53,602 nucleotides of DNA from Nitrospinaceae bacterium (GTDB taxonomy: Bacteria; Nitrospinota; Nitrospinia; Nitrospinales; VA-1). The notes beneath the pieces are model-generated. The model worked only from the letters and a program-made list of their open reading frames with translations. It was not told the origin of the DNA and made no database searches. Shown in pieces: positions 44,818 through 53,602 of the stretch. Both the position numbers and the translations under genes were made by a program. The stretch lies in NCBI GenBank assembly GCA_029261455.1, contig JAJDBH010000111.1, forward strand, positions 1-53,602, in the 5' to 3' direction. Every line of letters starts with the position of its first letter. Positions within the stretch are counted from its first letter, which is position 1.

Positions 44818-45390
44818 TTACTCTAAGACAAGGGTCTGTAACTTAGGGAAAACCTTTGACTCCTTGAGAAGCTTTTTACCTTCCTCGGTCAAACCACTGC
44901 CAAACACTTCAAGCCACTCCAGACTAGCCAGGGTATTGCTTTCGGCCAGAGCCTTGGCACCTTCATCTCCTATATTATTCTGAGCCAGATCCAGGTTTTT
45001 CAGATTAACCAGAATGGTGGAACTGGCAATAGCTTGAGCGCCTTCAATCCCCACTTTATTTTTCCAGAAGTTGATGAAGTGCAGATAGGAAAAGTTTGCT
45101 GAAGTGGCAATGGCTTTGGCTCCACCATCGCCGATCGCATTTCTTTCTAGATGCAATTCTTTCAAGTTCGTGATGATGGAAGATTTTGCCAACGTCTGGA
45201 TCCCTTTGTCGGTGACTTCATTTCTTTCCAGGTTCAAGATTTCCAAGTCAATCAATTCGGGACATTGAGCCAGGTATTCCAGGCCTTCATCGCCAATATA
45301 TTTTAATCGCAAATCCAGAACCGTTCCGTTCTTAGTCAAAAACTTTTTCACCAACACTTCCACAGGATCATCATTAAAGGGCTTATTCAT
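44818..45390 (-). CDS. short leucine-rich-repeat protein (third paralogue)
   Basis: This 190-residue RNI-like LRR protein without signal peptide has about six 27-28-residue repeats (LEILNLERNEVTDKGIQTLA; LKNLDLAQNNIGDEGAKALA). The N-terminal pattern VKKFLTKNGTVLDLRLKYIG parallels the LRR pair near 25 kb. It starts 4 nt after the M1 aminopeptidase stop, so it is the second gene of that operon. It is likely an intracellular protein-binding factor. Its exact role is unknown. Confidence 0.8.
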   Translation of the reverse strand: MNKPFNDDPVEVLVKKFLTKNGTVLDLRLKYIGDEGLEYLAQCPELIDLEILNLERNEVTDKGIQTLAKSSIITNLKELHLERNAIGDGGAKAIATSANFSYLHFINFWKNKVGIEGAQAIASSTILVNLKNLDLAQNNIGDEGAKALAESNTLASLEWLEVFGSGLTEEGKKLLKESKVFPKLQTLVLE

Positions 45391-45394
45391 TCCA

Positions 45395-48010
45395 TTATCC
45401 TTTTTTCTTTTTTGATTTTTGTTTAGCGTCTTTTTGCTTTTCCATAATATCTACTCGATCACGAAGGGATTTATTATCCTTCAACAAGTCATCAAGGTCG
45501 GATCGTATTAACTTCATTTCAGCAGGTTTTCTAGCTGACTCAAACAGGCGGACAATGGTTTCCTCTGCCCTCCGTTTCAATCGACCATCCGTTTCGCCTT
45601 CTGCCAACTTCCTCAATGTGGGAATGGACGAAAGCTCCTCCAATTCACCCATAGCCTGAATGGCAGCCAGTTTACCGCGAAATGTTGCGGAAGGAGTCCC
45701 TCGCGTTTCCTGGGCAAACCGTTTCAGAGTGTTGATAGCTTCAGGCTTGAGATGTTCAAATCGTCCAGCCAGTTTTGCCAGACCTTGAATAGCGGAAAAC
45801 CTACTACTGCGAGCCGCTCCATAATCTGCACCCTCAAGCAACGTTGCCCACGCTTGCTCTTCCTCCAAATTGGCCAGAGCCCTGAATATTGCCGATCTCC
45901 CAATATCATTGTGCGAAGGCCTGTCCAGAAAACCTTCCAGAAATGGTCTGCAGTTTTTCGCCTTGATACGACCTACAGAGGACAAGGCTCCGGCTTCCAC
46001 GCGATAAGAGGGATCACCATGGGCAATTTTCTTCAGCGCCCGGGCAACTTTCTCATCCCCCATAAACTCTCCCAATGCCTGAACAATACCTGCGCGTATT
46101 TTTGCATCAGGGCTATTCACAGCTTTGAGTAACCCATCTCTGGCGAACTCTCCGCCAATTTTACCCAAAGCCCTGGCTATTCGATTCGCCACACCCCATT
46201 GGGGTTCCTTTTTGAGGCACTGGCTGAGCACCTTGATATCGGTCTGTGAAGATTTGGCAACGAGACTTTTAGCTGCCTCAATACGCCCTATCGGGTCTTT
46301 ATCTCGCTTCAACTGCTCATGCAAAAGAGAACGAGAAATCTCCAACTTCACTCTTTTGGCAGGGCATTCGTAGTCTGGGTCCAGTCTGAAAAAAAGCGGT
46401 TTAGATTTGAGGTGAAAACTAAATTTTTCTTCCTTATTTTTGATTTCCAGTGAAAACTTTTCACTGCCCCGGGAATAATAGAACTCAATTTTCAAAGGCA
46501 GTTTGAACAAAAGTTCCTCTTCTTTTTTCTCCGCCTTCTGGGTTTGCTTTACTGTAATCTCTGCCAGGTTTGAGGCCGCGCCCCATTGATAACCAACGTC
46601 AAGCATGGGATAACCACCGCGAAAAATCCATTGGTCCATCCATTCGTCAAAATTCTTTCCGCTAGCCTCCTCAAGACATCGAACCAAATCCACCGTTTCA
46701 ACCAGTCCATATTCATGACGTTTGAGAAACAGGGTCAAAGCCTTGCGAAACAAGGATTCCCCGACAAGAGATTTCAAATAATGCAGTCTCACTGCCCCAC
46801 CTGGATAAAGATGGGCATCGAACAAGTCGATGGGCTCCTTATAAACATGGGTCACGATAGGTCGACGGTAATGAGCATCTTCACTAAAGTACATTTCCGC
46901 GTCTTCCAGCAACTGATAGCGGAATTCGTCTTCACCTTTCGACTCACGGGTATAGAGGGCATCAAAATAAGTAGCGAACGATTCGTGCAACCATGCATGC
47001 GACCAGCTTCTCGCGGTGACAATATCACCAAACCACATGTGAGCGGCTTCGTGAGCGACTAAACCATTTGAGTCCATATCCAGCCTGGCCCTGTCATCAT
47101 GAAGGGTTAAATCTGTCTGAGTGGTAACGGTAAAGTTTTCCATGCCTCCGAATACAAATTCGGGAACTGCAATCTGGGTATAGTGTTCATAGGGATAAGG
47201 GTATCCGGTATAATCGGAAAAAAACCGGATGATTCTCCCCGTATCCTTAAAGGCATTCTTACCTTCCCGCTCCCGGCCTTTTTGTACATACCATTTAATA
47301 TCCACTTTCCCAACACGGCTCTTATGTTCAGAAAATTCTCCGGCCACAATGGATAGCAGGTAGGTTGAATAGGGAATTTCCAGTTTGTAGTGGAAAAAGG
47401 ATTCTTTCGCACTCCCCTTTTTATTGATAAGACGCCCATTGGACAAGCCAAACATACCCTTGGGTAGGTGTAATTTAACCTCAGTGGTCTGTTTAAAGTT
47501 CGGCTGGTCAAAACAAGGGAAATAATACTTAGAGTCTTCATCCTGGCCCTGGGTCCAGACTGTTTTGAATCGGTCAGGATAGGCTTCATCCGGTTTAGTA
47601 AAATAAATTCCTGCCGAGGGCCGAGTGACAGAATGAAGCAGTTTCACCTGTACAACCTCCCCATATTTGAGAGCCTTATCTAGTGACAAGATTACCCGGT
47701 CGCCAGTATTTTCATAGGATAACGTGCGGCGGCCTAACATCACCCTATCTATTTCCAGGTTTGCCGCATCAAATACAATTTCCCGAACATCCTCCCCATT
47801 GACCATCAGGTCATAGGTAGTGCTTCCCCAAACCCGCTCCTCTTCCCAGTCAAAGTTCAGGTCCAACAAAAGGTGCTGGGGAAGTAAAGGAGTGTCTGGG
47901 GCAAAATGTGCTTTCGCCCCCTTCTGAGCAAAGGCCTTGCGATCCAGAATGCCCCAGTGATTGGACTCACCATTCTGAAAATGGCATTTACAATATCGAA
48001 CTGAACTCAT
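45395..48010 (-). CDS. M1-family aminopeptidase with C-terminal HEAT repeats
   Basis: This 871-residue cytoplasmic zinc aminopeptidase is of the PepN/LTA4-hydrolase family. The substrate-recognition motif is GGMENF (~residues 288-293). The zinc site is HEAAH (320-324) with the downstream Glu in HAWLHESFATYFD, the usual HEXXH-X18-E. The last ~300 residues are HEAT-like repeats (DAKIRAGIVQALGEFMGDEK; DPSYRVEAGALSSVGRIKAK), ending in a Lys-rich tail. The N-terminus has a Cys-x-Cys (RYCKCHF) not typical of PepN. ATG is preferred over a TTG one codon upstream. It forms an operon with an LRR gene. Confidence 0.92.
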   Translation of the reverse strand: MSSVRYCKCHFQNGESNHWGILDRKAFAQKGAKAHFAPDTPLLPQHLLLDLNFDWEEERVWGSTTYDLMVNGEDVREIVFDAANLEIDRVMLGRRTLSYENTGDRVILSLDKALKYGEVVQVKLLHSVTRPSAGIYFTKPDEAYPDRFKTVWTQGQDEDSKYYFPCFDQPNFKQTTEVKLHLPKGMFGLSNGRLINKKGSAKESFFHYKLEIPYSTYLLSIVAGEFSEHKSRVGKVDIKWYVQKGREREGKNAFKDTGRIIRFFSDYTGYPYPYEHYTQIAVPEFVFGGMENFTVTTQTDLTLHDDRARLDMDSNGLVAHEAAHMWFGDIVTARSWSHAWLHESFATYFDALYTRESKGEDEFRYQLLEDAEMYFSEDAHYRRPIVTHVYKEPIDLFDAHLYPGGAVRLHYLKSLVGESLFRKALTLFLKRHEYGLVETVDLVRCLEEASGKNFDEWMDQWIFRGGYPMLDVGYQWGAASNLAEITVKQTQKAEKKEEELLFKLPLKIEFYYSRGSEKFSLEIKNKEEKFSFHLKSKPLFFRLDPDYECPAKRVKLEISRSLLHEQLKRDKDPIGRIEAAKSLVAKSSQTDIKVLSQCLKKEPQWGVANRIARALGKIGGEFARDGLLKAVNSPDAKIRAGIVQALGEFMGDEKVARALKKIAHGDPSYRVEAGALSSVGRIKAKNCRPFLEGFLDRPSHNDIGRSAIFRALANLEEEQAWATLLEGADYGAARSSRFSAIQGLAKLAGRFEHLKPEAINTLKRFAQETRGTPSATFRGKLAAIQAMGELEELSSIPTLRKLAEGETDGRLKRRAEETIVRLFESARKPAEMKLIRSDLDDLLKDNKSLRDRVDIMEKQKDAKQKSKKKKG

Positions 48011-48250
48011 CAATTAAACCTAAGAAATATTGTTAAGAGTGAAGGGTCATTTTATAGGGCTTCCCCCCAATGTCAACCCACGACTGGGCATGAGGCCGAT
48101 TGGCCCTAGCTCTTGTTGGTGAGCAAAGTATTATCTCGCTATAAGAAACCCTTTCCCTTCATGCTAAGGGGAAAAAAGTTAATTTTAAAAGGCTCCTTAA
48201 TTTTATGCGACAATATATAAAGCTTGTTATTTCCAACTGCAATCAGATTT

Positions 48251-49159
48251 ATGGAAAACTCAACACAAAAATTCGACGCAAAAGTCCTTTCCCGCATCTC
48301 CACTCTGAAGATGACTGCCATGAATCTTGTCGACGGGCTGCTAACAGGACAACACCGCAGTCGCCACAAAGGATCTTCGGTAGAGTTTGCGGAATATAAG
48401 GATTATTCTCCAGGAGATGAGATACGCCATATCGACTGGAAGGTTGCAGGTAAAACCGATAAATATCACGTCAAGCAATTCGAACAATCTACCAATCTGA
48501 AGTGCACTGTTTTGCTGGATACAAGCGGGTCTATGGGCTATCAGTCGCCTCTAAATGGGCACTCTTCCAAGATGGAATACGCCAGCAATCTGGTCGCGGC
48601 GCTTTCTTATTTACTTTTGAAACAATTTGATGCCGTTGGACTGACTATGTTTAACGATCAAGTTGTTGAGCATATTCCACCTCGCTCCAAAGCTTCTCAC
48701 TTTCAGCATATTTTACACGGCTTGGCGCATATTTCACCACAGGGGACAACAGGGGTCGCCGATGTTCTGGCAGGTCTGGCAGAGAGACTGCCTAGAAGGA
48801 GCATGCTCATTCTGGTTTCAGATTTTTTCACCCAAAATCAGGATCTGCAGAAAAGTTTAAAGCTTCTTTGCTCAAGAGGGCTTGAAGTCGTTTTATTTCA
48901 TGTTTTACATCCTGATGAAATTCATCTGCCTTTTGAAGGGGACATGGTTTTTGAATCCCTGGAAGAAGACCCAACACTAGGTCTCGACCCACAAGACATT
49001 CGAGAGGAGTACCAGAAGGCGATTCAGGATCATATAAACTCCTTAAAAAAAGACTGTAACGGACTCGGAGTGGATTATGTTTTTCTGGACACCTCTGAGT
49101 CTCTGGATCAAGCGTTGAGTTACTATTTACTCAAGCGTAAGAGCATTATCAAATTATGA
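48251..49159 (+). CDS. DUF58 domain protein
   Basis: This 302-residue cytoplasmic protein has the DUF58 signature (GQHRSRHKGSSVEFAEYKDY then SPGDEIRHIDWKV) and a von Willebrand-like fold with MIDAS start LLDTSGSMG. Such proteins usually stand between a MoxR AAA+ ATPase and BatA-type proteins and are thought to act in maturation or stress tolerance. Here the BatA partner follows with an ATGA overlap, but no MoxR gene is adjacent. The ATG was chosen over an earlier in-frame start at 48224. Confidence 0.88.
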   Translation: MENSTQKFDAKVLSRISTLKMTAMNLVDGLLTGQHRSRHKGSSVEFAEYKDYSPGDEIRHIDWKVAGKTDKYHVKQFEQSTNLKCTVLLDTSGSMGYQSPLNGHSSKMEYASNLVAALSYLLLKQFDAVGLTMFNDQVVEHIPPRSKASHFQHILHGLAHISPQGTTGVADVLAGLAERLPRRSMLILVSDFFTQNQDLQKSLKLLCSRGLEVVLFHVLHPDEIHLPFEGDMVFESLEEDPTLGLDPQDIREEYQKAIQDHINSLKKDCNGLGVDYVFLDTSESLDQALSYYLLKRKSIIKL

Positions 49160-51258
49160 GCTTAAATTTTTCCACTCCACTTTTTTTGTTTGGCCTGCTT
49201 GGAGTTTCCCTTCCCGTTCTGATTCATCTTCTAACCCGAAGGCAACAAAAACAAATCCGGTTTTCAGCGGTCTACCTGCTCTCACAATCAAAAAAACGTT
49301 CGATCCGAAAATCTCGACCCAACAGGCTGTTATTACTTTTAGCACGTTGCCTGGCTATCGCCCTGTTCAGCATGGCTCTTGCCAATCCCATATTTTCTTT
49401 CAGACAATCGGAGGCGTTTCTCTCAACTTCTCCCAGTTCAATCGTTTTTATTCTGGATGATTCCTACAGTATGGGAACCCGTGCCAAAGATAAAACGTTG
49501 TTTGACAGCGCATTGGTATACATTTCTGAAACACTCAAAAACTTTTCTGACAATAGCGAGTTCAGCATGGTTCTCGCCTCTTCTCCAGCCCGCGTCGAGC
49601 AAGACTGGACACCTGACAAATCGACTTTTATAGGTAGGCTGGAGGAGCAAGTAGTCTCATACCGTGCCACACATATCGGAGATGCCGTTGGCAAAGCGAT
49701 CAAGCTATTGGAATCCGCCAAGCAAAAGAATAAGCAGATTTTTTTGTTAACCGATATGGATAAAAATGGCTGGAAGGAAGAAACTTTTTTCGGAGTCACC
49801 ACTCCCTATCCGATTCAATTGTTGAATTTTTCACAGCTACAATCTGATAGCAATAAGGGAATGGTCAAAAGTATAAAGATATCACAGGAGTTTCTCACCA
49901 GAAGCCGCTTACTGAGGGTGAAAGCTGAAATCAAAAATTTTTCCAGCACGGTGAACCGAATGCCTCTTTCTCTTTTTCTGGAGGGTAAACTCATGAAAGA
50001 AGAGTTCCTGGACATTCCACCAAGACAATCTCTCATACAAGAATTTTCTTATCCTCTTAGAAGAAATCAACCCTTGAATGGGAAAATACAAATCTCTGAC
50101 GATGCACTACCCGCTGACAATTCTAGATACTTCCCTTTTCATCCCAGCCAGAATATACAAGTTCTGGTAGTAGATGGAGATCCTGAGGCCATTTCGCATC
50201 AAAGTGAATCCTTTTATCTTGAACGCGCTCTCAATCCATTTTCCGTATCCCTGTCGCATATCGACCCCACTATTTCTACCCTGGCCGAACTCTCTTTGCG
50301 AAACCTGTCCGATTTTTCAGTCGTCATCCTGGCCAACGTGCGCGAACTTCCTTCTGGTTATGAGCTAGAGCTTGAGAAATTCGTTTTAAATGGTGGAGCT
50401 TTATTGCTCGGAATGGGGGATCAGGTCGACCCAAAATATTTTAACGAACGTTTGGGAAACCTCCTACCTGTCAGACTGGAGTCACAATACCAGGTTAAGG
50501 AAGGAGCTTTACACCTTCTATTAAAGAACAGCACTCACCCGGTCATGCAGGTTTTCTCGCCCAAAGCACTTGAAGAAATGCGGAGAATTAATTTTTATTC
50601 CATGTATACCGTACAAGCAAGGGAAGATAAAAAGTTTAAGGTAGGAACCTGGTTTTCAAATCAACATCCTGCAGTGATTGAATCAGAGGTGGGAAAAGGC
50701 ATCGTAGTCATGTTTTTGAGTTCACTGGATAGGGATTGGAACGATTTCCCAATTCAACCCACTTATCTACCCTGGGTCCAGCGGTGGACTCAGTATGCCG
50801 CCCGAGGGCTCGACAATATTCCCCAGCAGGATCTATTGGTGGGAGAACCTTTCCGCAAAAACACCTTAGATAGCAGATGGATTGTTCGCTCGCCGGATGG
50901 GAACCTGCACAAATTGGAAAACGAGGTATTTAACGACACCTTTCAACCTGGGGTCTACCGTCTTTTTTCTCTTCCCTCTACTGATACGGCAGAACCCAAT
51001 TTACTGGCAAAACTTCCTCAAGGAGCCCAACCCGTCGGGACCTTTACCGTAAACATTGATACTCGAGAATCAGAACCGGGAAAGATATCGCAAAAAGAAA
51101 TCGAAAATCTTCTTGAGGGTATGAAACTGGAATTCCTGGAACCTCAAATTCAGAGCACCCAGCCCAATACTTCCGAGGGGATACCTCTGGCCACACCTTT
51201 TCTATTAATGGTTGCGGGGATGCTTCTTATTGAGGGATGGATGGTAAGAAAGGAATAG
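49156..51258 (+). CDS. BatA-like membrane protein with VWA domain
   Basis: This 700-residue protein opens with the BatA N-terminal double-helix region (FSTPLFLFGLLGVSLPVLIH, then ARCLAIALFSMALANPIF). A VWA domain with a MIDAS-like start (FILDDSYSMGT) covers ~90-230, then a large periplasmic region includes a class I glutamine-amidotransferase-like fold (~350-550). A final transmembrane helix ends at MLLIEGWMVRKE. It belongs with the DUF58 protein in a Bat/aerotolerance-like module, role inferred from family. Confidence 0.85.
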   Translation: MSLNFSTPLFLFGLLGVSLPVLIHLLTRRQQKQIRFSAVYLLSQSKKRSIRKSRPNRLLLLLARCLAIALFSMALANPIFSFRQSEAFLSTSPSSIVFILDDSYSMGTRAKDKTLFDSALVYISETLKNFSDNSEFSMVLASSPARVEQDWTPDKSTFIGRLEEQVVSYRATHIGDAVGKAIKLLESAKQKNKQIFLLTDMDKNGWKEETFFGVTTPYPIQLLNFSQLQSDSNKGMVKSIKISQEFLTRSRLLRVKAEIKNFSSTVNRMPLSLFLEGKLMKEEFLDIPPRQSLIQEFSYPLRRNQPLNGKIQISDDALPADNSRYFPFHPSQNIQVLVVDGDPEAISHQSESFYLERALNPFSVSLSHIDPTISTLAELSLRNLSDFSVVILANVRELPSGYELELEKFVLNGGALLLGMGDQVDPKYFNERLGNLLPVRLESQYQVKEGALHLLLKNSTHPVMQVFSPKALEEMRRINFYSMYTVQAREDKKFKVGTWFSNQHPAVIESEVGKGIVVMFLSSLDRDWNDFPIQPTYLPWVQRWTQYAARGLDNIPQQDLLVGEPFRKNTLDSRWIVRSPDGNLHKLENEVFNDTFQPGVYRLFSLPSTDTAEPNLLAKLPQGAQPVGTFTVNIDTRESEPGKISQKEIENLLEGMKLEFLEPQIQSTQPNTSEGIPLATPFLLMVAGMLLIEGWMVRKE

Positions 51259-51263
51259 AATGC

Positions 51264-52277
51264 CTATTCTTGCTTCTTACGGTTCCACAATTTTTTATTC
51301 GAAAGAGTCACTTGATCGGTTATAGCTTCTCCAATCATTTCGAGGGGAAGTGAAACATTCGCCATCGAGGAGGCTGTTTGCGGCATCGAGGGCGATGAAG
51401 ATTTTCCGGGGTTTTCTACAAAGACCGCCCCACCCCCTGCCCTAATGGTTCCTGCACCCCGAGCACCATCACGGCCCATTCCCGACAAAACCACAGCAAC
51501 ACAGAACTCACCAAACACTTTACCCATACTATCAAACAGGACATCACCCGAAGGACGAATAAAATTTTCCTTTGGATCATCATTCAACCCGAGTGACACA
51601 GGAGGAGGGTTGATCACCAAATGCTTATCGTCTGGGGCAATATAAATATGCCCCACCTCCGGTTGCAGTCCTTGTGAAGCAATATGGCACGGAAACACTG
51701 TCTCCAGTCTGATCTGATCGACAAGCAGATCCGTCATCCATTTCGGGCCATGTTGAACCACGAAAAAGGAAGCCGGGCAATCTCTACTAACAGAATGAAA
51801 AAGTTTGGAAATATTAAACGGACTTCCCGTCCCGGCAGTGATCGCAACCCCAATAAAAGGAGGAAGGCCATTAACCCGCACTGGTTTTATCACACTAACT
51901 TCAGGCTCAGGTTGGGTGAACCTGGCAAATCCATTGGCTAACACCTGAACTAAATCTGCAGAGTCGTAGGGCTTGATTAAAAACTCATCAGCACCTGCTT
52001 GAAGTACCTTCTGGCGAGAATCATCATCCCCCACTGCAGTGACCATCAAGATCAGTGGAGCTATTTCAAATTCATCCCGGACTCTCCTGATCAGGGTCAC
52101 TCCATCCATCTCAGGCATCATCCAATCTGTCAGAAGAACATCGAACCGTGCCTGCCTCAACCTTTCGAGGGCTTTGACACCATCGCCCACCACTTCCACA
52201 GTATGTTCGCTATTTTTGAGTATACATTCCAGCAGCCTGGCATTATCCAGATCATCTTCTGCTATCAGGATTTTCAT
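51264..52277 (-). CDS. CheB-like response regulator with altered catalytic serine
   Basis: This 337-residue protein joins a receiver domain (1-115; Asp51 phospho-acceptor in LLTDWMMPEMDG, Thr80, Lys102) to a CheB-type methylesterase domain (~140-320). The His (H176, FFVVQHGPKWMT) and Asp (D270, LSGMGRDGARG) of the triad are kept. The nucleophile position, Ser in the usual GAST/AGGP loop, is Gly149 (AITAGTGSP). Spacing to His and Asp equals that of E. coli CheB. Demethylation of chemoreceptors is therefore doubtful, and a regulatory or binding role is possible. GGGAGAG precedes the ATG. No other che gene is nearby. Confidence 0.85.
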   Translation of the reverse strand: MKILIAEDDLDNARLLECILKNSEHTVEVVGDGVKALERLRQARFDVLLTDWMMPEMDGVTLIRRVRDEFEIAPLILMVTAVGDDDSRQKVLQAGADEFLIKPYDSADLVQVLANGFARFTQPEPEVSVIKPVRVNGLPPFIGVAITAGTGSPFNISKLFHSVSRDCPASFFVVQHGPKWMTDLLVDQIRLETVFPCHIASQGLQPEVGHIYIAPDDKHLVINPPPVSLGLNDDPKENFIRPSGDVLFDSMGKVFGEFCVAVVLSGMGRDGARGAGTIRAGGGAVFVENPGKSSSPSMPQTASSMANVSLPLEMIGEAITDQVTLSNKKLWNRKKQE

Positions 52278-52345
52278 TCATCTCTCCCTAAGAAAGAAAT
52301 CTCTGGAAATTGTGCGTGATTCTTTGGCACTCTAAATTCGCCTTC

Positions 52346-52354
52346 TGATATAAT
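52346..52354 (+). promoter_or_regulatory. extended -10 promoter (TGATATAAT)
   Basis: A perfect TATAAT preceded by TGn lies about 36 nt before the transglutaminase-TPR gene in the divergent gap. A -35 candidate (TTGGCA) sits 19 nt upstream. Confidence 0.55.
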
Positions 52355-52390
52355 GAATAATAAACCCAAAAACTCTACGCCTTTACTGTT

Positions 52391-53602
52391 ATGTCCATAA
52401 AGAAATTTACAGACTTCGCCATCCTTATTTTTCTAATAATTTACATCTTACAGCCGATACATGCCTTCGGCAATCCCCTATTTAAAGGATCAATAGAAAA
52501 ACAGCTAATACAAATTCAGCAGGATTCTAATACAAAGCCTGACCTGCTGGAAACCCTTCTATTAGTTTCAAAACAGTGGCAACCCTCTCTGGATTTAGCC
52601 CCGCTAAAAGAGGAGGTAGAAAAACTAGTTCGTTCGGCTCGTCAAAATCTAAAAGGACAAGATAAGCCTGAAGATATAATCCAAATACTAAGAACCCTCA
52701 TTCATGATGCCGGGCGTTACGGTTATACCAATCAGGTCGATGAAAAGGGAGTCCCCCTCAATCCTGAGGAACTTTTTCTTCATGGTCTGTTGGACACTCA
52801 CAAAGGTTATTGCATGAACCTGTCCCTTTTATATCTCATACTTGGGCAGAAACTTGAGCTCCCCCTTCATGGTGTCGCACTGCCCAACCATTTTTTTGTT
52901 CGATATGAGAAAGAAGGTGTCCATATCAATATCGAAACCACCGAGCGCGGAGCTTCTTATCCTGACAGTTTTTATCAGCAACGTTTTGGAGCTCTGGCAG
53001 ATAATCAAAAATCCTATTTCATGCAAAACCTGAGTGGTCGACAAACCCTGGGCGCTTATTTCTCAAATGTAGGAATGGTTTATTACCAAAATCAAAAACC
53101 GGAAAGAGCCGTATTTTATCTAGGATTATCCACCGCCATCAACCCCCAATCAATTGATGCACAAAATAACTTGGCAAACATTTATTCGGAATTAAAAAAG
53201 CCTGATAAAGCCATCAAACATTACAACCTGGCTTTAAAGGCCGCCCCCAACAATACTTCCACCTTATTTAACCTTGGCTTGGTTTTCATGGAATCTGGCG
53301 ACCCAACTAAAGCCATCGACGCATTTCTGCAAGTCGTTCAGATTGAACCCGGTTTCAGTCCGGCTCATAAAATGCTGGCCAATCTTTACTTGCAAAATCA
53401 ACGGCTCACTTCGTCCCTGTTACACCTTAAGCTTCTTGCCAGGATTCAACCGGAGAATTTGCAAAACCATCTCAATATCGCTTCTACTTATGGCAGGATG
53501 GGGCAACAAGCATTGGCCCTTGAGACTCTTAAAAAAGTTCAACGACAATTTCCAAACTCCCCTGAAATTCATGAAGGGCTGGCGGAAGCCTATTACAGGA
53601 TG
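52391..53602 (+). CDS. exported transglutaminase-like/TPR protein (3' end outside window)
   Basis: The frame is open for 404 codons to the window end. It has a signal peptide (to ~Ala25). A SirB1/transglutaminase-like region (~95-215) contains GYCMNLSLLYLILGQKLELP and VALPNHFFVRY, with Cys and His in the order expected of the papain-like fold; the third residue is not clear. At least five TPR units follow from residue ~220 (AVFYLGLSTAINPQSIDAQN; AIKHYNLALKAAPNNTSTLF). It is probably periplasmic. Bacterial relatives of this layout are uncharacterised. Confidence 0.8.
   Translation, partial: MSIKKFTDFAILIFLIIYILQPIHAFGNPLFKGSIEKQLIQIQQDSNTKPDLLETLLLVSKQWQPSLDLAPLKEEVEKLVRSARQNLKGQDKPEDIIQILRTLIHDAGRYGYTNQVDEKGVPLNPEELFLHGLLDTHKGYCMNLSLLYLILGQKLELPLHGVALPNHFFVRYEKEGVHINIETTERGASYPDSFYQQRFGALADNQKSYFMQNLSGRQTLGAYFSNVGMVYYQNQKPERAVFYLGLSTAINPQSIDAQNNLANIYSELKKPDKAIKHYNLALKAAPNNTSTLFNLGLVFMESGDPTKAIDAFLQVVQIEPGFSPAHKMLANLYLQNQRLTSSLLHLKLLARIQPENLQNHLNIASTYGRMGQQALALETLKKVQRQFPNSPEIHEGLAEAYYRM

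Noticed and set aside
1-53602. CRISPR arrays, insertion sequences, prophage, rRNA operon
   Set aside because: No regularly spaced repeats, intact transposase or integrase genes, capsid or tail operon, or rRNA-like stretches were seen; the tail-fibre-like segment in the LamG gene stands alone.

Overview
The window looks like chromosomal DNA of a free-living, Gram-negative, respiratory and motile bacterium of moderate GC content. The evidence is a housekeeping core (yebC-ruvC-ruvA-ruvB, recG, rel, rpmB), many exported proteins with Sec, Tat or lipoprotein signals, several c-type cytochromes, a sulfite-oxidase-like molybdoenzyme, a FlgM anti-sigma factor behind a sigma-28-type promoter, and a CheB-like response regulator. 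The mix recalls Nitrospinota or Desulfobacterota-like lineages, but that placement is an impression from gene content and was not tested. I saw no rRNA, convincing tRNA, CRISPR array, insertion sequence or prophage.

Layout. 1-1739 (minus): a succinate dehydrogenase/fumarate reductase-like flavoprotein, cut by the window edge, and its iron-sulfur partner. 1826-4853 (plus): yebC and the complete ruvCAB Holliday-junction set. 5097-6498: an exported STN/HEAT protein followed by a DUF1566 gene broken by one in-frame TGA. 6524-7974 (minus): an overlapping FAH-family and dienelactone-hydrolase pair. 8200-9854: a SorA-like sulfite dehydrogenase with a small cytochrome c. 9916-10394: a near-perfect sigma-54 promoter in front of a 51-residue protein and an 80-residue lone sigma-region-4 protein. 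10772-11426 is a gene-poor scar. 11427-16520: a secreted coiled-coil protein, an MBL-fold hydrolase and a secreted zinc metalloprotease.

16878-24012: a duplicated Tll0287-like haem protein, a PHP phosphoesterase, a lipoprotein joining a degenerate phosphoesterase fold to four haem c motifs, a DsbA-like oxidoreductase, a CtpA protease, a small unknown protein and a Vgb-like beta-propeller. 24269-29837 (minus): two leucine-rich-repeat proteins, a DHH-CBS-CCA nucleotidyltransferase fusion, a DsbD-alpha-like protein and a DsbA-like protein. 30062-36358: an Mrp/Nbp35 ATPase, a DUF4399 protein, a trypsin-like protease with TPRs, a LamG exoprotein whose signal peptide is interrupted by TAA, an M28 peptidase and a Nudix hydrolase. 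36545-42134: flgM, a DUF1858 protein, rpmB, rel and recG. 42447-53602: a large helical protein of unknown function, a CBS protein, a third leucine-rich-repeat protein beside an M1 aminopeptidase, a DUF58/BatA pair, a CheB-like protein lacking its catalytic serine, and a transglutaminase-TPR protein cut by the window end.

The most unusual signals are two genes each interrupted by a single stop codon in an otherwise open frame, the sigma-54-driven lone sigma-4 cassette, the CheB Ser-to-Gly change, the phosphoesterase/tetrahaem lipoprotein, and the family of three short leucine-rich-repeat proteins.
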